Shown: positions 9,827-21,339 of the stretch, piece by piece
Layout of the letters: each line of letters starts with the position of its first letter
Position numbering within the stretch: the first letter of the stretch is position 1
Origin: Papilionanthe hookeriana x Papilionanthe teres
Lineage: Eukaryota > Streptophyta > Magnoliopsida > Asparagales > Orchidaceae
Assembly (NCBI GenBank): GCA_022702705.1
Contig: CM040429.1
Location: 109,097,943-109,161,942 of the forward strand
Direction: 5' to 3'
DNA: 64,000 bases
The notes under the pieces: generated by a model
Told to the model about the DNA's origin: nothing
The model's input: the letters and a program-made list of their open reading frames with translations, nothing else
Databases searched by the model: none
Translations under genes and position numbers: made by a program

Positions 9827-12271
9827 ACCCATGCAAATCACCCCGTTTAAAATTTGGCTCGAAGGAAAAGTAGAAAAATAAAAGAAAAAATTTTAAAAAC
9901 CTGAATATTTTAATCCTAAAAATGCATTTACTTTGAATATTTATATTACGATTTTTTAGAATAACTATAGAATTTTAAATCCTAAAGTGTCTATATTTCA
10001 ATCCTGATCCCTAGACAAACCACAGAAATAACAAGGAATAAATCCAAGCATTCAAGCATGCAATAAGGCAGAAAATGAGCCAAATCAAAATAGTAGAAAG
10101 GCCAGTGTCACTGGGTCGGCAAGATATCCCGGAAAGGAAAAAGGTCAGCCGTATTCTCCATATACATGTCTGATCCTAAGTCTATACATCAATATAAATG
10201 TAGAATTAAAATATGAGATACAAGCATCTGCTTCTGGTCCCCTCAATGTGATTCTTGCATCAAAGTGTCTTCATACCTGTGCATGTTTCTTATTTTTGCT
10301 ATAGGACTCTCCTAGGCTTCTAAAAAGTATATATGAACAAATAGAGAAAAGACTAGACCTGTAGCGAAAGTAAGCGTTAGCAAGAAAAGCCATGCAACTC
10401 ATAATGAGCCGTGTTTGGTATGAGAGCTAAGTAGCAACTACAAGTAAAGGGTTAGTAGAAATCATTACATGCTCCCCCTTTCAAAAGTACATTTGTGTGT
10501 GCACATATAATGGTACAATTCATTGCAAAAAGGCACCCTAACACACTAATATTCATATCAAGCATGCAGGCACACCAGATGCACAAAACAAGAAAGATAC
10601 CTGGCTAGGGCAACCATTTTAGTAAAGAACAATAGTAAGGCATGAAAAGGACTACCTAGCATTTTAGATACTAGCCTAGCATACCATCTAGGGAGAAAGT
10701 GTCCTAACCAGCATCTAAGTGCTCGGTGTCAAGTCTCTGGCTATTGTATGACTTTGATGAGGTCGCCACACTAACCCTATCCTAAAGATCAGGGAATCTA
10801 AAGTATATCACAAGAGAGTTAATGACATTCTAATATAAGTGGCATCACTTATAACCTCCATATATAATTTTAAAAGTAGACGGATAATAGTAACAATAGT
10901 AAAAATATCCAATTTATACTTTTAAAATAGCAGACCATAGAATGTGGATCAGTGACGTACATTATGCACATTACAGTCCTTAGATCCTAAGCACAGTCAT
11001 ACTCATGTCAAACCCAATAACTTAACTCACATTACTCACCAATATCAACCCTACAAACAATGCTCGCTAAGGCTTTGCAACCAACATGGGGTCACTTTCC
11101 TAACGAGTAGGATGAGCCATCAAGGAAAATGGGCAAGCATATAGACATAAAAGAAGCCCACATTGTGGTTCCTTGACCAAAGTACGAGACAATCACAGTG
11201 TACGCCCGAAAGGGCAAAACACACATCATGCAAATGGATGCAAGGATGACAAATAGAACCTGTCACACATGAACGAGATGTACCGGTAAATACGACATAC
11301 CTATGTGAGGAATTACGCTTCTTGAGGTGCCACACGAGAAGCAAACACAAGCTACAAATAAGTTTACGTCAAGTAAAATGATACCTATGAAAATGATTTA
11401 CACCTTAACCAAGAGGCACTCACCGAGAACGCATGCGAACAAGCAAGATATGTAACAAGCATATGCAGAAGGGATGAGTGTGCCATGGAGGCAGTGACTT
11501 GGAAATGTAGGTGTATCATGGAGGCAACAGCTTGAGAGATGGGTGTGTGGTAGAAGCAGTAACCTAACGGATGGGCGTACCATCGGCACAGCATCCCAAC
11601 AGATGGGTCTGATGAAGAGGCAGTGACCCAAAGGATGAGCATGTCATTGATGCAACAGCTTGAGTGATGGGTATGACAAGAAGGCAGTGACCTAAGGGAT
11701 GAGCATGTCATGGTGGCAGAGGCCCAACAGATGGGTGTGTTGTGTGGTAGTGACCTGAAAGGGTGAGCGTGTCATAGAGGCAGGGGCTCAATGACTGGTG
11801 TCCCGAGGAGGCAATGACCAGAAAGGATGGGCATCACGTGGAGGTAGTAGCTCAATGATTAGGTGTATCGAGGAGGCAGTGAACAAAAAAGTTGACCTGA
11901 AAGGTTGTACGTGCCATGGAGGTAGAAGCTCGACGACTGGGTGCCCAGAGGAGGAAGCAACCCGAAAGGATGGTGATCCTCACTGGGGAGAAATCACACA
12001 AGTGTGGTGAGTGCATGAATTAAAATTTAAAATGCAACTCAAGCAAATATTTTTTAGTCTCTTAGAGTATATAACGCCACTAAAGAGAATTATACATTGC
12101 CTCAATAATGACCAAATACACCTGCAAAAAAACATGTGAAATGGTGAAAAGGCATACATGCATGCAAGTGATCGGTCAACTGAGCCATGGTGGTCAGTCA
12201 GATCCTGGTCGGACCGAGGAGGAGGATGGATCCATCTGAGGTAATTGATCGAACCCAACAAAGTGGGTGAT
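9827..12271. other. Unassigned DNA between elements A and B
   Basis: About 2.4 kb with higher complexity and slightly higher GC than the retroelement spacers. I see no domain-bearing frame on either strand; the open frames around 11120-11711 on the minus strand come from the minisatellite. It may be older host DNA or a decayed element of another type. It could contain the insertion site of A and the flank of B. Confidence 0.5.
11470..11985. repeat. Degenerate ~64-bp minisatellite
   Basis: About eight diverged copies of a unit containing GGATGAGCATGTCATGG, AGGCAGNGGCTCAA, GATGGGTGT and GAGGAGGCAGTGACC. The period of 63-65 bp is clearest between 11690 and 11880. Copies differ by many substitutions and indels, so it is old. 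It generates spurious open frames on both strands. Confidence 0.7.
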
Positions 12272-12450
12272 TGATACATCTAAAATATTTAGTGTTTTTA
12301 TGCACATTTTTATACCTATTTTTGATGATATTGCACTTTAATGGAAGGTATTTTGTGTTATTCTTGCAGGTATGATGAAAATAATTAATTATGATGAAAG
12401 GAGCGTAAAAGGATCAAACTTCGAGCAAAATTATGAAGTTTGAGAAATTT

Positions 12451-12494
12451 GGCCTCTGGCGACTAAGCACCAAAGTGCTGGCGCTTAAGCGCCA
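12451..12494. repeat. Hairpin cassette in U3 of the B LTR
   Basis: Contains TGGCGCTTAAGCGCCA (12479-12494), a perfect 16-bp palindrome, plus a looser CTGGCGACTAAGCACCA copy. It is the same motif class as in A. It sits about 180 bp upstream of the TATA box. Confidence 0.7.
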
Positions 12495-12675
12495 CAGTTA
12501 AAAATCAAATTTAAATCAAATTTGGCGTCATTTTCAAGGGGTGTTTGAAGCAACTTTTGGTGATGACTTCCTTAACTTCCTTTGGTGGCAAATATGATTG
12601 AAAGGATGCATCTTTTGGTGGATACATTGAATCTGAACATGATTTGAAGAGACACCAAGGCACCTTTTAGAAAAA

Positions 12676-12683
12676 TATAAAAA
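12676..12683 (+). promoter_or_regulatory. TATA box of the B 5' LTR
   Basis: TATAAAAA followed by ATGAGGCC, the same TATA-then-AGGCC context as in the A and C LTRs. Likely core promoter of B. Confidence 0.6.
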
Positions 12684-12704
12684 ATGAGGCCTCATAATTT
12701 GCAA

Positions 12705-12724
12705 GTGTGTGTGTGTGTGTGTGT
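12705..12724. repeat. (TG)n microsatellite
   Basis: About ten uninterrupted TG units in the transcribed part of the B LTR, just after the TATA box. Confidence 0.9.
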
Positions 12725-14031
12725 TGGTGTTGAAGAGTGTGGTAGTTGTTAGTATTGAAAGTGTGTTTTAGAGTTCTTATTTTCTATAGTTGTTAGTAGA
12801 GAGTAGGGAGTAAGAAAGGAAAAAGGTTTGGTGTGAAGCATTCTTCTCACCAATTTTCTTTTATCCTTATATCTAATTTTTATTGAAGTTTAAAGTTCTT
12901 ATTAGAGTCATCAGAGTTGGGTGCCAACCTTTACAGAGTTGTATTTTGGAAAGCAAAATTCCAAAGAAACTTCTAGAGTCTTGTGGATAGAATTTTCAGA
13001 TAAGTATTATCTTTGTTTTTACACTTTATTTTTAAGTAAGATTGTTGTGTTTTCATTATGGTTTATGCTTTTAAATCAAGTTGTGTTAGTGTTTTCTTCA
13101 TGAAATCTGAGTAGTTTACTTTATATTTTTCTTTCTTAGATGTTGAAGTAATTAAATTATGGAAGTATGTTATGGAAAGTATAAGTGTTTAATGCTAGAA
13201 TAAATTGTGATGATTCAATTCCTTGAACTTAATTTACTTCTTCATTTGGCTAATTAAGATGTTAAAATTTGTTGTGAGATTATGTAAGATCCAATGCGGT
13301 ATTGTCTCAAACAACAATTCAAAAGAATCACACTCAATTATATGGGTAAGAATTGTAGTCCATATGATTGAATGCATATATATAAGGAGATATGCTTTAT
13401 TGGGGAGTAAAATTAGAGTACTTTAGAGTGACAGGCTAAAGCCCCCTAATTGGCTTTATTATTTTAAATTTTGTTATGAGATGTTAGCCCCAAGGTGGAG
13501 GGAATAGAGGGAACTCTAGAGTGAGAGCTGGTATCTTCCCTGCCTAACCCATCTACAAATTTTCAAAATTTCAAATCAACCAATTTTCTTTATAGAACCA
13601 AGTAAGGGTAAAAAATATAATTGCTCATATTTTGCACAATACATTTAAATACTTCTACAACATAAAATTCCATAATTATTACTGATTCATTGAAAAAAGA
13701 AAAAGATATTTGATTCTTATAACTTTTATATATTGTTTAGAGTATTGATAATTTTATTTCCTGCTTAACTTTTTATTAAAAATATCAAAAACAACTTTTC
13801 AAAATTAGTAACTTAAAACATACTTACAAAAATCAATTAAAAAAGTAAAAGGTTATTTTTCTTATTTCTTTAAAGTTTTACACATTTCCTTGTGGGTTCG
13901 ATATCTTGGGGCTTAATCAGAAAGTCTTATATTACTTGATAAACGATACGTATACTTGTGTAGTCTCCCATATTCTAAATCATAAATTTCTTATCTAAAT
14001 CGTAAGCATAAATATTCGGGGATCAAGTTTT

Positions 14032-14049
14032 TGGCGCCATTGCTGGGGA
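14032..14049 (+). other. Primer binding site of element B (tRNA-Asp type)
   Basis: TGGCGCCATTGCTGGGGA, six bases after the LTR. It matches the complement of the plant tRNA-Asp 3' end (TGGCGCCGTTGCCGGGGA, from memory) at 16 of 18 positions. It would prime minus-strand DNA synthesis. Confidence 0.8.
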
Positions 14050-14156
14050 ATTTGATTAAAATTTCAATTAAAGAAAATTAAGAAAAAAATTAATTTTTTT
14101 TTACTTTTATTTGCTTTTGTTAGTGTGTTTTGTTTTGTTTTATTTAACGTTAGTGT

Positions 14157-15849
14157 ATGTGTAGTTCAGGGTCTGAGGGACTTGTGCCTTACGATTCTGA
14201 ATTAGAAAAAACAATCAGAAAAATAAAAAAAATTAAAAATTCTGAAAAAGATAAAAATATTCAATAAATGTCAAATCATTAAAATCAAAATTTTGACATC
14301 CATCAAGAATTTAGACCTTTAAGAGAATATGCTAACCCTACAGTGGATGAACTTCATGGTAGTATTTAACACCCTGCTGTGGCTGCTTATTCCTTTGAGC
14401 CTAACCCTGCTATTATCCATATGGTGTCTAATAATCAGTTTGGGAGAGCACCAACTGAAGATCCTAATTTACATCTTGCCAACTTTCTAAAGTTGTGTGC
14501 TACTTTTAAATATGATGGTGTTTCAGATGATGCTATTAAACTTAGACTTTTTCCTTTTTCACTAAGGGATAAAGGTAAGATATGGTTAAATTTGTTAGCA
14601 CCTGGATCTATCAGAACTTGGGGTGATTTAGACAAAAATTCCTTGCTAAATATTTTCCACCATCAAAGACTGCGAAGCTTAGAAATGATATCACATCGTT
14701 TTGTCAGGTTGAAGGTGAATCTATATATGAGGCATGGGAATGTTTTAAAGATCTCCTCAGAAAATGTCCACATCATTCGATACCAGATTGGTTAATATTT
14801 CAAACCTTTTATAAAGGATTAGTTGGATCTCTTAGATCTATTATCGATGCTGCTGTAGGAGGATCACGTATGTCTAAAAAGTTTACTGATGGTTATGCTT
14901 TGATAGAAGAAATGACTACAAATAATTTTCAATGGCCTTCAGAAAGGTTAAATCCTAAAAAAGTAGCCAATGTTCATGAAAATGATGCTTTTGCGATGTT
15001 AGCAAATCAAGTTGCTATAATTTCAAGCAAGATAAACCAACATGGGATGCATTTTTCTCAGGCAATTGCCAAGATTGAAGAAAATTCATTAAGTCAAATG
15101 GTTGATTCTCATACTTCACCAAAAACTTTGAATGCTATAAGTAAGCCTAAAAACCCTTATTCTAATTATTATAACCCAGGTTGGAAGAATCATCCAAACT
15201 TTAACTGGAATGCCAATAATCAGGGTGGTATTAATCAAAAATGGGGGAAAAACCAAGTAAATTCATTAGGAAACTAAAATAACAAAGGGAATAATAATTA
15301 TAGACCAACCTCTCCTCCAGTTTTTAACAATGCTTCACAATTTAAGGAGAAGAAGTTGTCTATTGAAGAAGTGGTGTTACAAATGGAAAATCAACCGCAA
15401 AGTCAAGGAGCTACAATTAGAAATATTGAAAATCAATTGGGACAAATTACCAATAAATTAGGTAATAGATCCCAAGGTATGCTTCCTAATAATACTGAAG
15501 TAAATCAAAGAGATAAAAATAAAGAGCATGTAAAAGTAATTCAACTGAGAAGTGGAAGAGTGTTGGAAGGTAGAGTTTTAAAAGAAATTGTAGTAGAGAA
15601 AGAAGAGATTGAAGAACCAAAAGAGGACGCTCTGAAAGGTTCGGAAAGACCTATTTATCCATGTAAGGAAGATTTGGAAAAACCACCACTTCCATTTCCT
15701 CAAAGACTTCGTCAGCAAAAATTGGATAAGCAATTTTCAAAATTCTTGAAGATATTTAAGAAACTAACAATCAACATTCCATTTGCTGAAGCTATAGAAA
15801 AGATGCCAAGCTATGTGAAATTTATGAAGGATATTCTCAACAAAAAAGG
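14157..15849 (+). pseudogene. Element B gag, broken
   Basis: Starts MCSSGSEGLVPYDSELEKTI at 14157. The capsid-like domain reads NNQFGRAPTEDPNLHLANFL, KLRLFPFSLRDKGKIWLN and PGSIRTWGDL, then after a frameshift near 14640 TAKLRNDITSF, CPHHSIPDWL and SIIDAAVGGS. This is the retrotransposon gag family that forms the particle shell. Later blocks are NPYSNYYNPGWKNHPNFNW and KKLSIEEVVLQMENQ, then RSGRVLEGRVLKE. In-frame stops lie at 14265, about 14277, 14367 and 15275. The frame runs on to 15901 but leaves register with the protease near 15845. Confidence 0.85.
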
Positions 15850-16560
15850 ATGTTCGAAGATAATGAGACAGTTGCACTTAGTGAAGAGTGCAGTGCAATA
15901 ATTCAAAAGAAGCTTCCTAAAAAGTTTAAGGATCCTGGTAGTTTCACAATTCCATGTGCAATAGGAGACAGATTTTATGGAAAAGCTTTATGTGATTTGG
16001 GTGCAAGCATTAACCTTATGCCTCTATCAATATTTAAAAGACTGGGATTAAGAGAAATAACCCCAACTACTGTAACTCTGCAATTAGCAGATCGTTTGAT
16101 TACGTATCCTAAAGGAGTTATAGAAGTTGTTTTGATAAAAGTGGATAAATTTATCTTTCTTGTTGATTTCATTGTGTTGGATATGGAGGAAGATAAAGAG
16201 ATACTCATAATTTTAGGAAGGCCTTTCCTAGCCACAGGTAGAATAATGATAGATGTGCAAAAAGGGAAATTAACAATGAGAGTTAATGATCAGACTGTTA
16301 TATTCAACATTTCAAAATCAATGAAGTATCCTACAAGAGGTAAAGATGATGAATGCTATAGGATGAATGTTATCAAGTATTTGAGTGAATGTTATTTCAA
16401 ATCAATTTATGAAGAGAAATTTGAAATAGAAGTACTAGAACATGAGCAAGAAGAGGAGTTACATCATTCTGAAGATTTTCATGAGGAAGATCTAAATTAT
16501 GTTCATGAAAATTTTGAACTGTTGGACATGACTAAAAAAGATGAATCGTTTGGTCCATCA
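15850..16560 (+). pseudogene. Element B aspartic protease
   Basis: Open frame of 279 residues to 16689. Active-site motif LCDLGASINLMPLSIFKRL at about 15990-16043, then DKFIFLVDFIVLDMEEDKEI and ILGRPFLATGRIMID. Context: directly after gag with a small frame offset, as in A. The acidic linker HEQEEELHHSEDFHEED follows. This domain is intact as a reading frame, but its connections on both sides are broken. Confidence 0.87.
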
Positions 16561-17640
16561 ATTGAAAAACCTTCTGAAATTGAGTTAAAGATGCTTCCTG
16601 ATCATTTGAAGTATATTTTTTTAGGTGAGTCCTCAAAATTTCCAGTGATAATTTCTTCTCAATTAACAAAAAAAGAAGAAGAGAGTTAGTTCGAAGTTTT
16701 AAAGAAGTACAAGGAACCTTTTGGATGAACGATAGCTGATATAAAAGGAATCAGTCCTTCAATTTGTATGCATAGAATCCTTATGGAAGATAATTACAAA
16801 CCTAGGGCTGAGCCTCAAAGGAGATTAAATCCTATTATGAAAGATGTTGTTAAGAAAGAAATTTTAAAGTGATTGGATGATGGGATTATCTACCTTATTT
16901 CAGATAGTGCATTGGTTAGTCCTATTTAATGTGTTCCTAAGAAAAGAGGAGTAACTGTGACTGTTAATGAGAAGAATGAGATTATACCAACAAGACAAGT
17001 TACAGGGTGGAGAATATGTATTGATTATAAAAAATTAAATCTTGCAACAAGGTAAGATCATTTTCCACTTCCATTTCTAGATTATATGTTGGATATACTA
17101 GCTAGGAATAAATACTTTCGTTTTCTGGATGGATATACTGGGTACCACCAAATTCAAATTGCTCCTGAGGATCAAGAGAAAACAATATTTACTAGTCCTT
17201 ATGGTACGTTTGCTTTTAGAAGAATGCCTTTTGGTTTATGTAATGCCTCTACTACATTTCAGAGATGTATGATGACTATTTTTTGTGATTTAATTGAAAA
17301 AGGGATTGAAGTTTTTATGGATGACTTTTTAGTGTTTGGAAGTTCATTTAAATCATGTTTAGAACATTTATCTAAAGTTTTAAAACACTGTGAAGAAACT
17401 AATTTGGTCTTTAATTGGGAAAAATTCTAATTTATGGTAGCAGGAGGAATTGTATTAGGACATAGAATATTAGAAAAAGGTTTAGAGGTAGATCCTGGAA
17501 AAATTCAAGTTATCTCTAATTTACCTTGTCCAACGAATGTAAAGGGAATTAAAAGTTTTTTGGAACATGCTAGATTCTATAGGCGTTACATTAAATACTT
17601 TTCAAAAATTTCAAATCTCTTATGCCGTTTATTGGAAAAG
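16561..17640 (+). pseudogene. Element B reverse transcriptase with many stops
   Basis: All standard blocks are present in one frame: SICMHRILMEDNYKPRAEPQ, LVSPI, VTGWRICIDYKKLN, FLDGYTGYHQIQIAPEDQEK, SPYGTFAFRRMPFGLCNAS and the catalytic FMDD at 17314-17325. Stops interrupt the frame at 16687, 16726, 16870, 16927, 17053 and 17428. Several replace Trp (TGG to TGA) or Gln (CAA to TAA), as expected from cytosine deamination in methylated DNA. No frameshift is needed between 16690 and 17922. Confidence 0.88.
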
Positions 17641-18053
17641 GATGTAATTTTTTATTTTGATGATAAGTGCCTAAAAGCTTTTGAAACATTAAAAGAAAAA
17701 TCAATCACTGCACCTATTATAATTTCACCAAATTGGGAAAAACTTTTTGAATTAATGTGTGATGCTAGTGATTGTGCTATTGGTGCTGTTTTGGGTCAGA
17801 AATATGATAAAACTTTCAAAGTAATTTACTATGCTAGTAAAACTCTTAATGAAGCTCAAATTAACTATACCACTACTGAGAAAGAGTTATTAGCTATAGT
17901 ATTTATTTTTGATAAATTTTAATCATATTTAATTGGAACTAAATGTGTGGTGCATACTGATCATTCTGCTATCAAATATGTAATGAAAAAAAAAGATGCG
18001 AAATCGAGATTGATTAGATGGATTCTTCTTTTGCAAGAATTTGAGATCTGATC
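17641..18053 (+). pseudogene. Element B RNase H, C-terminus deleted
   Basis: Blocks ELMCDASDCAIGAVLGQ (first catalytic Asp kept), TTTEKELLAIVFIFDKF and VVHTDHSAIKYVMKKKD are visible. A TAA lies at 17920-17922. After LLQEFE near 18044 the sequence jumps to IIRRCVPLEE, which in A and C lies about 290 bp further on. B therefore lost the last RNase H motif (NQIADHLSR) and the PWYADIVNY linker. Confidence 0.85.
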
Positions 18054-19197
18054 ATTCGAAGATGTGTGCCTTTAGAAGAAACTTATGAAATTATTTAAAA
18101 ATGTCATAATTCTGATTATGGGGAACATTTTGGAGTTGATGGAACTTCTTATAGAATTTTAAAATCTGGATTTTATGTGCCAACAATTTTTAAAGATGTT
18201 AATGTATATATTAAAAATTGTGATCGATGTCAGCATGTAGGTAATATTTCTAGAAGAAACGAGATGCCTCTCAATTATAAGTTGGAAGTTGAAATATTTA
18301 ATAGTTAGGGATTAGATTTCATGAGACCATTTAGACCATCTTTTGGAAAGATTTATATTTTAATAGCAGTAGACTATGTATCCAAATGGATTGAAGCTGT
18401 TGCTTTGCCTCAATGTGATGCTCAAAGTATTGCAAAGCTTTTAAGAAAGAATATATTTTCTAGATTTGGATTACCAAGAGTAATCATAACAGATGGGGGA
18501 AGTCATTTTAGAAATGCAATTATGGAGAAGTTTGTAAAGAAATATTATATTAACCGTCTCATTGCTACTGCTTATCATCCGCAGACAAGTGGTTTGGTTG
18601 AATTATCCAATCGTGAAATTAAAAGAATATTAGAAAAGACTGTTAATCCAAATAGAAAGGATTGGTCAATCAAACTAGATTACGCTTTGTGGGCTTATAG
18701 GACTGTTTACAGAACTCCTATAGGGATGTCTCCGTATTGGCTAATTTTTGGAAAATCTTGTCATTTGCCTGTTGAAATTGAGCATAAAGCATATTGGGCT
18801 ATAAAAGAGTTCAATTATAATTTAAAGGATGTTGCTGAAAAGAGATTATTGCAATTAAATGAGCTGGAAGAGATAAGGAATGAATCTCATGAAAATGCTA
18901 AGATTTATAAAGAGAAGATGAAGTTATGGCATGATCGGAAGATTCTTCTTAAAAATCTTGAACCAGGACAAAAATTTTTGTTGTATAATGCCAAGTTAAA
19001 AATCTGTGATGGAAAACTTTAAGTCCAAATGGATGGGTCCATTTATTGTGATAAAAGTTTATTCTTATGGAGCTGTGGATATTCAAGATCCTAAGACTGG
19101 AAAAATGTTCAAAGTTAATGGTCATAGACTTAAACCTTATTTTTTAGTTGATCAACCTAAACCTGATGATAAACTGATGTTGGGTCACTCACAATAA
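18054..19197 (+). pseudogene. Element B integrase, broken
   Basis: Zinc domain CHNSDYGEHFG and CDRCQ, core WGLDFM (here the Trp is a TAG near 18306), IITDGGSHFRN with both Asp motifs kept, HPQTSGLVELSNREIKRIL with the Glu, then the GPFIVIKVYSYGAVDIQDPK and FKVNGHRLKPYF C-terminal blocks. A 233-residue frame covers 18321-19022; a frameshift near 19020 separates the last 63 residues, which end at a TAA at 19195-19197. A stop also lies near 18096. Confidence 0.88.
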
Positions 19198-19214
19198 GTT
19201 CTGGGTATGTCAGG

Positions 19215-21117
19215 TGATGCAAATTATTTTATATGTAAGAATTTATGACCTCAGATTTATATATTTATAATGATTTTGTAAAGTCACAATTTCAAACGCA
19301 AGTATACGTATCGTATCAAGTAATACAGGGCTCTAATGGTGTCCCGTTTATCGATCCCACAGGGAAGTGAGGTAAGTGGTCCTTACTCAAATTCTAGTCT
19401 ACTACTAATAGCCTTTGTTTCGAATGGTGATATAAGTGGTGTTTCTAACAACTACTCATAAATGCAGACGATTATATGTAAGAATAATAACTACTCCTAA
19501 ATGTAATTATTACTTCTAAAGATAACTCTTTCTAGATAAATTGGTTTGGTGAATTTTGAGATAATAAAATGTACTATTATTATATAATGAATTGGATAAA
19601 GTTTAGGAATGAGATGCATTAAATATTGTATGTTCAAAATAGGAGCAATCATATTCTTTACCCTCTTTCGAGTACCCCTTCTTCAGAGTGCAATAAAGAA
19701 CATTGTCAAATCCTAGGCTTAGTCCCTAAATCCAAGGTCAGGCTGGGAGGATACTGGCTGCCACTTTAGAGCTCCCACTTCCCTTCACTTGAAGGCTAAT
19801 CCTAGCTTTAGTTACCAAACTTTAGGACCAAATTGGAGATCTCAGCATGTCTCCCTGAAACCTCCAATTTGACGCCCATGAAACCATATTTCCCTATTTA
19901 TTTGCACTCAATCCCCATGAACTACGCGATTCATTCATGGACATTGAATGTGGTTCCACTTTGTTGAGAATTACACTGCCCTTTCGGCTCAATGCAATTA
20001 CAACAAATTTTAACACTACAACGAGCTCTTTTTGTAATGCAAATGAAGCGCAAGTAAAAAATCATCACATTTATAATTAAATTTCTTTTAGAAAACATCC
20101 CAATATCCTAAACATGAATCCTACTCAATGCAAAAGAAAAGTAGAATGAAACCAATGACTTCTTATGCCACTATTTCCAAACAAGAAGGAAGAGTAAGAG
20201 AAAGACATCATAAAGCACGAAGAAAACACAACGAAAAACTTCATTTCAAAGCAAATCCATAAAATAAGTGTTTAAAAGATTATAAGATAATGAAGAACAC
20301 ATTACTTAGCTTTTTCACCTTGAAAAAAAGATGAAAATCTCTCCCACAAAGTCTCCCGTTGATTCATGCAATGATAGAATATTCCCTTACAGATTCTCTC
20401 AAAATCCCCTCACCAATCTCTCTAAAAAGGTTGAAATCAACATTTCTACTCCTATTATAAGATCTCTAAGCATTCTCCAAGTTTTTCCTAACATCTCCCT
20501 CATTTTTTTGGCTTCAAATTCGGTTTAAAATAGTGTAGGGACAAATTTCCCAAGAGATGCATGAGGAAACCCTCCAAAAAGCGTCTAGATCGATCTATAT
20601 GGCTAATAACCGCTCAACTTCGCATCCAGACAGTCTTGGGCGCCATCGGTGCTGAATAGGGCGCTGCCGGCACCCTATTTTTTGTGGTCTTGAGTTTCTG
20701 GCGCTGTCGGTGGCAGTTTGGGCGCCCCCGGCGCCCATTTTCCGCTGCTTCACTATTTTGCTCTGTTTGGCTCTGTTTCAGCTCTGATTTGTCCCGTTTC
20801 AATTGCATTGCGTTCCTAATAGATAATCCTACAAAATAAGCATAAAAAACCTTTCTTTACATTTTAATCTTATTCAAAAATATACAATGAGTGTAAAAGA
20901 GATTAAGCATAGATAGATTTATCGAAAGATGTCAAGGTAAAATTTGTTTGCCTGCTCATTTTTGCTCCAAATTGTACCGTTTTGCTTCTTTTTACTACAA
21001 TCACCATTTCTTGTACCTAAAACAAAAAAAATACAAAATACCTTCCTTTTAAAGTGAAATATCATCAAAAATGAGTAAAATTATATAACAAAAAACGTAT
21101 ATATTTTAGGGGCATCA
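19215..21117 (-). mobile_element. Element F: solo LTR of an Athila-like family, reverse orientation, in B
   Basis: 1903 bp bounded by TGATGC and GCATCA. Read on the minus strand it shows the LTR hallmarks: an ATCGATAAACGGGACACC-type block and TGATACGATACGTATACTTGCG (19300-19370 on +), GGTAAAGAATATGATTGCTCC, a TATA-like ATTTTAAA (20522-20532), a hairpin region rich in GGCGCC (20628-20740) and an AAAGGAAGGTATTTTG start block. No internal coding sequence is present. Flanks TCAGG (19210-19214) and ACAGG (21118-21122) share CAGG, a likely 5-bp target duplication with one change. Solo LTRs form by recombination between the two LTRs. Confidence 0.88.
20628..20740. repeat. Hairpin cassette in LTR F
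   Basis: GC-rich repeats GGGCGCC, GGCGCTGCCGGCACC, GGCGCTGTCGG and GGGCGCCCCCGGCGCCC. Same position class (U3, upstream of the TATA-like sequence in F orientation) as the cassettes in LTRs A, B and C, with its own sequence variant. Confidence 0.6.
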
Positions 21118-21118
21118 A

Positions 21119-21160
21119 CAGGCTGAAGACATTAAACCAATCGCTTTATGGGAGGCAACT
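21119..21160 (+). other. Post-pol motif of element B
   Basis: CAGGCTGAAGACATTAAACC, AATCGCTTTATGGGAGGCAA, then CT, matching the motifs of A (3927) and C (55028). Its left edge is cut by F and its right edge by C, whose insertion duplicated CAACT. Confidence 0.75.
21156..21160. repeat. Target site duplication of C, left copy (CAACT)
   Basis: CAACT in the GGGAGGCAACT end of the B post-pol motif. The right copy is at 61638-61642, followed by CATAGTTATCTG. Joining the flanks gives GGCAACTCATAG, like GGCAACCCATAG in C and GGCAACATATAG in A. Confidence 0.93.
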
Positions 21161-21339
21161 TGATCACAAAAAAATACATGAAGAAATTCATATCTATTTT
21201 TTGATGAAATTGCACTTTAAAGAAAGGTATTTTCTTTATTTTATTACAGGAATGAAGATTTATAAGTGATGGAAGCAAAAAACATGAAATGGAGCAAATT
21301 TGGATCAAAAAGGAGGAAATTCATGCAAATTGAACAAAG

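Larger units (their letters stand above)
12272..14025 (+). repeat. 5' LTR of element B
   Basis: TGATACATC start and GGGGATCA end, followed after AGTTTT by the primer site. 1754 bp. Contains the shared blocks TTGCACTTTAATGGAAGGTATTTTG, a hairpin cassette, a TATA box, GGTAAAAAATATAATTGC, and GTGGGTTCGATA plus AACGATACGTATACTTGTGTAG near the end. The 3' LTR is beyond the window. B ends directly at the LTR/primer-site junction, unlike C, which has an extra ~56 bp. Confidence 0.85.

Noticed and set aside
11120..12279. Several minus-strand open frames rich in Cys, His and Ser
   Set aside because: They arise from the 64-bp minisatellite and flanking low-constraint DNA; repeated peptides follow the DNA period, and no start context or domain supports them.
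12705..12724. Possible functional Z-DNA or regulatory role for the TG repeat
   Set aside because: It is a short simple repeat found in one LTR only; nothing else supports a function.
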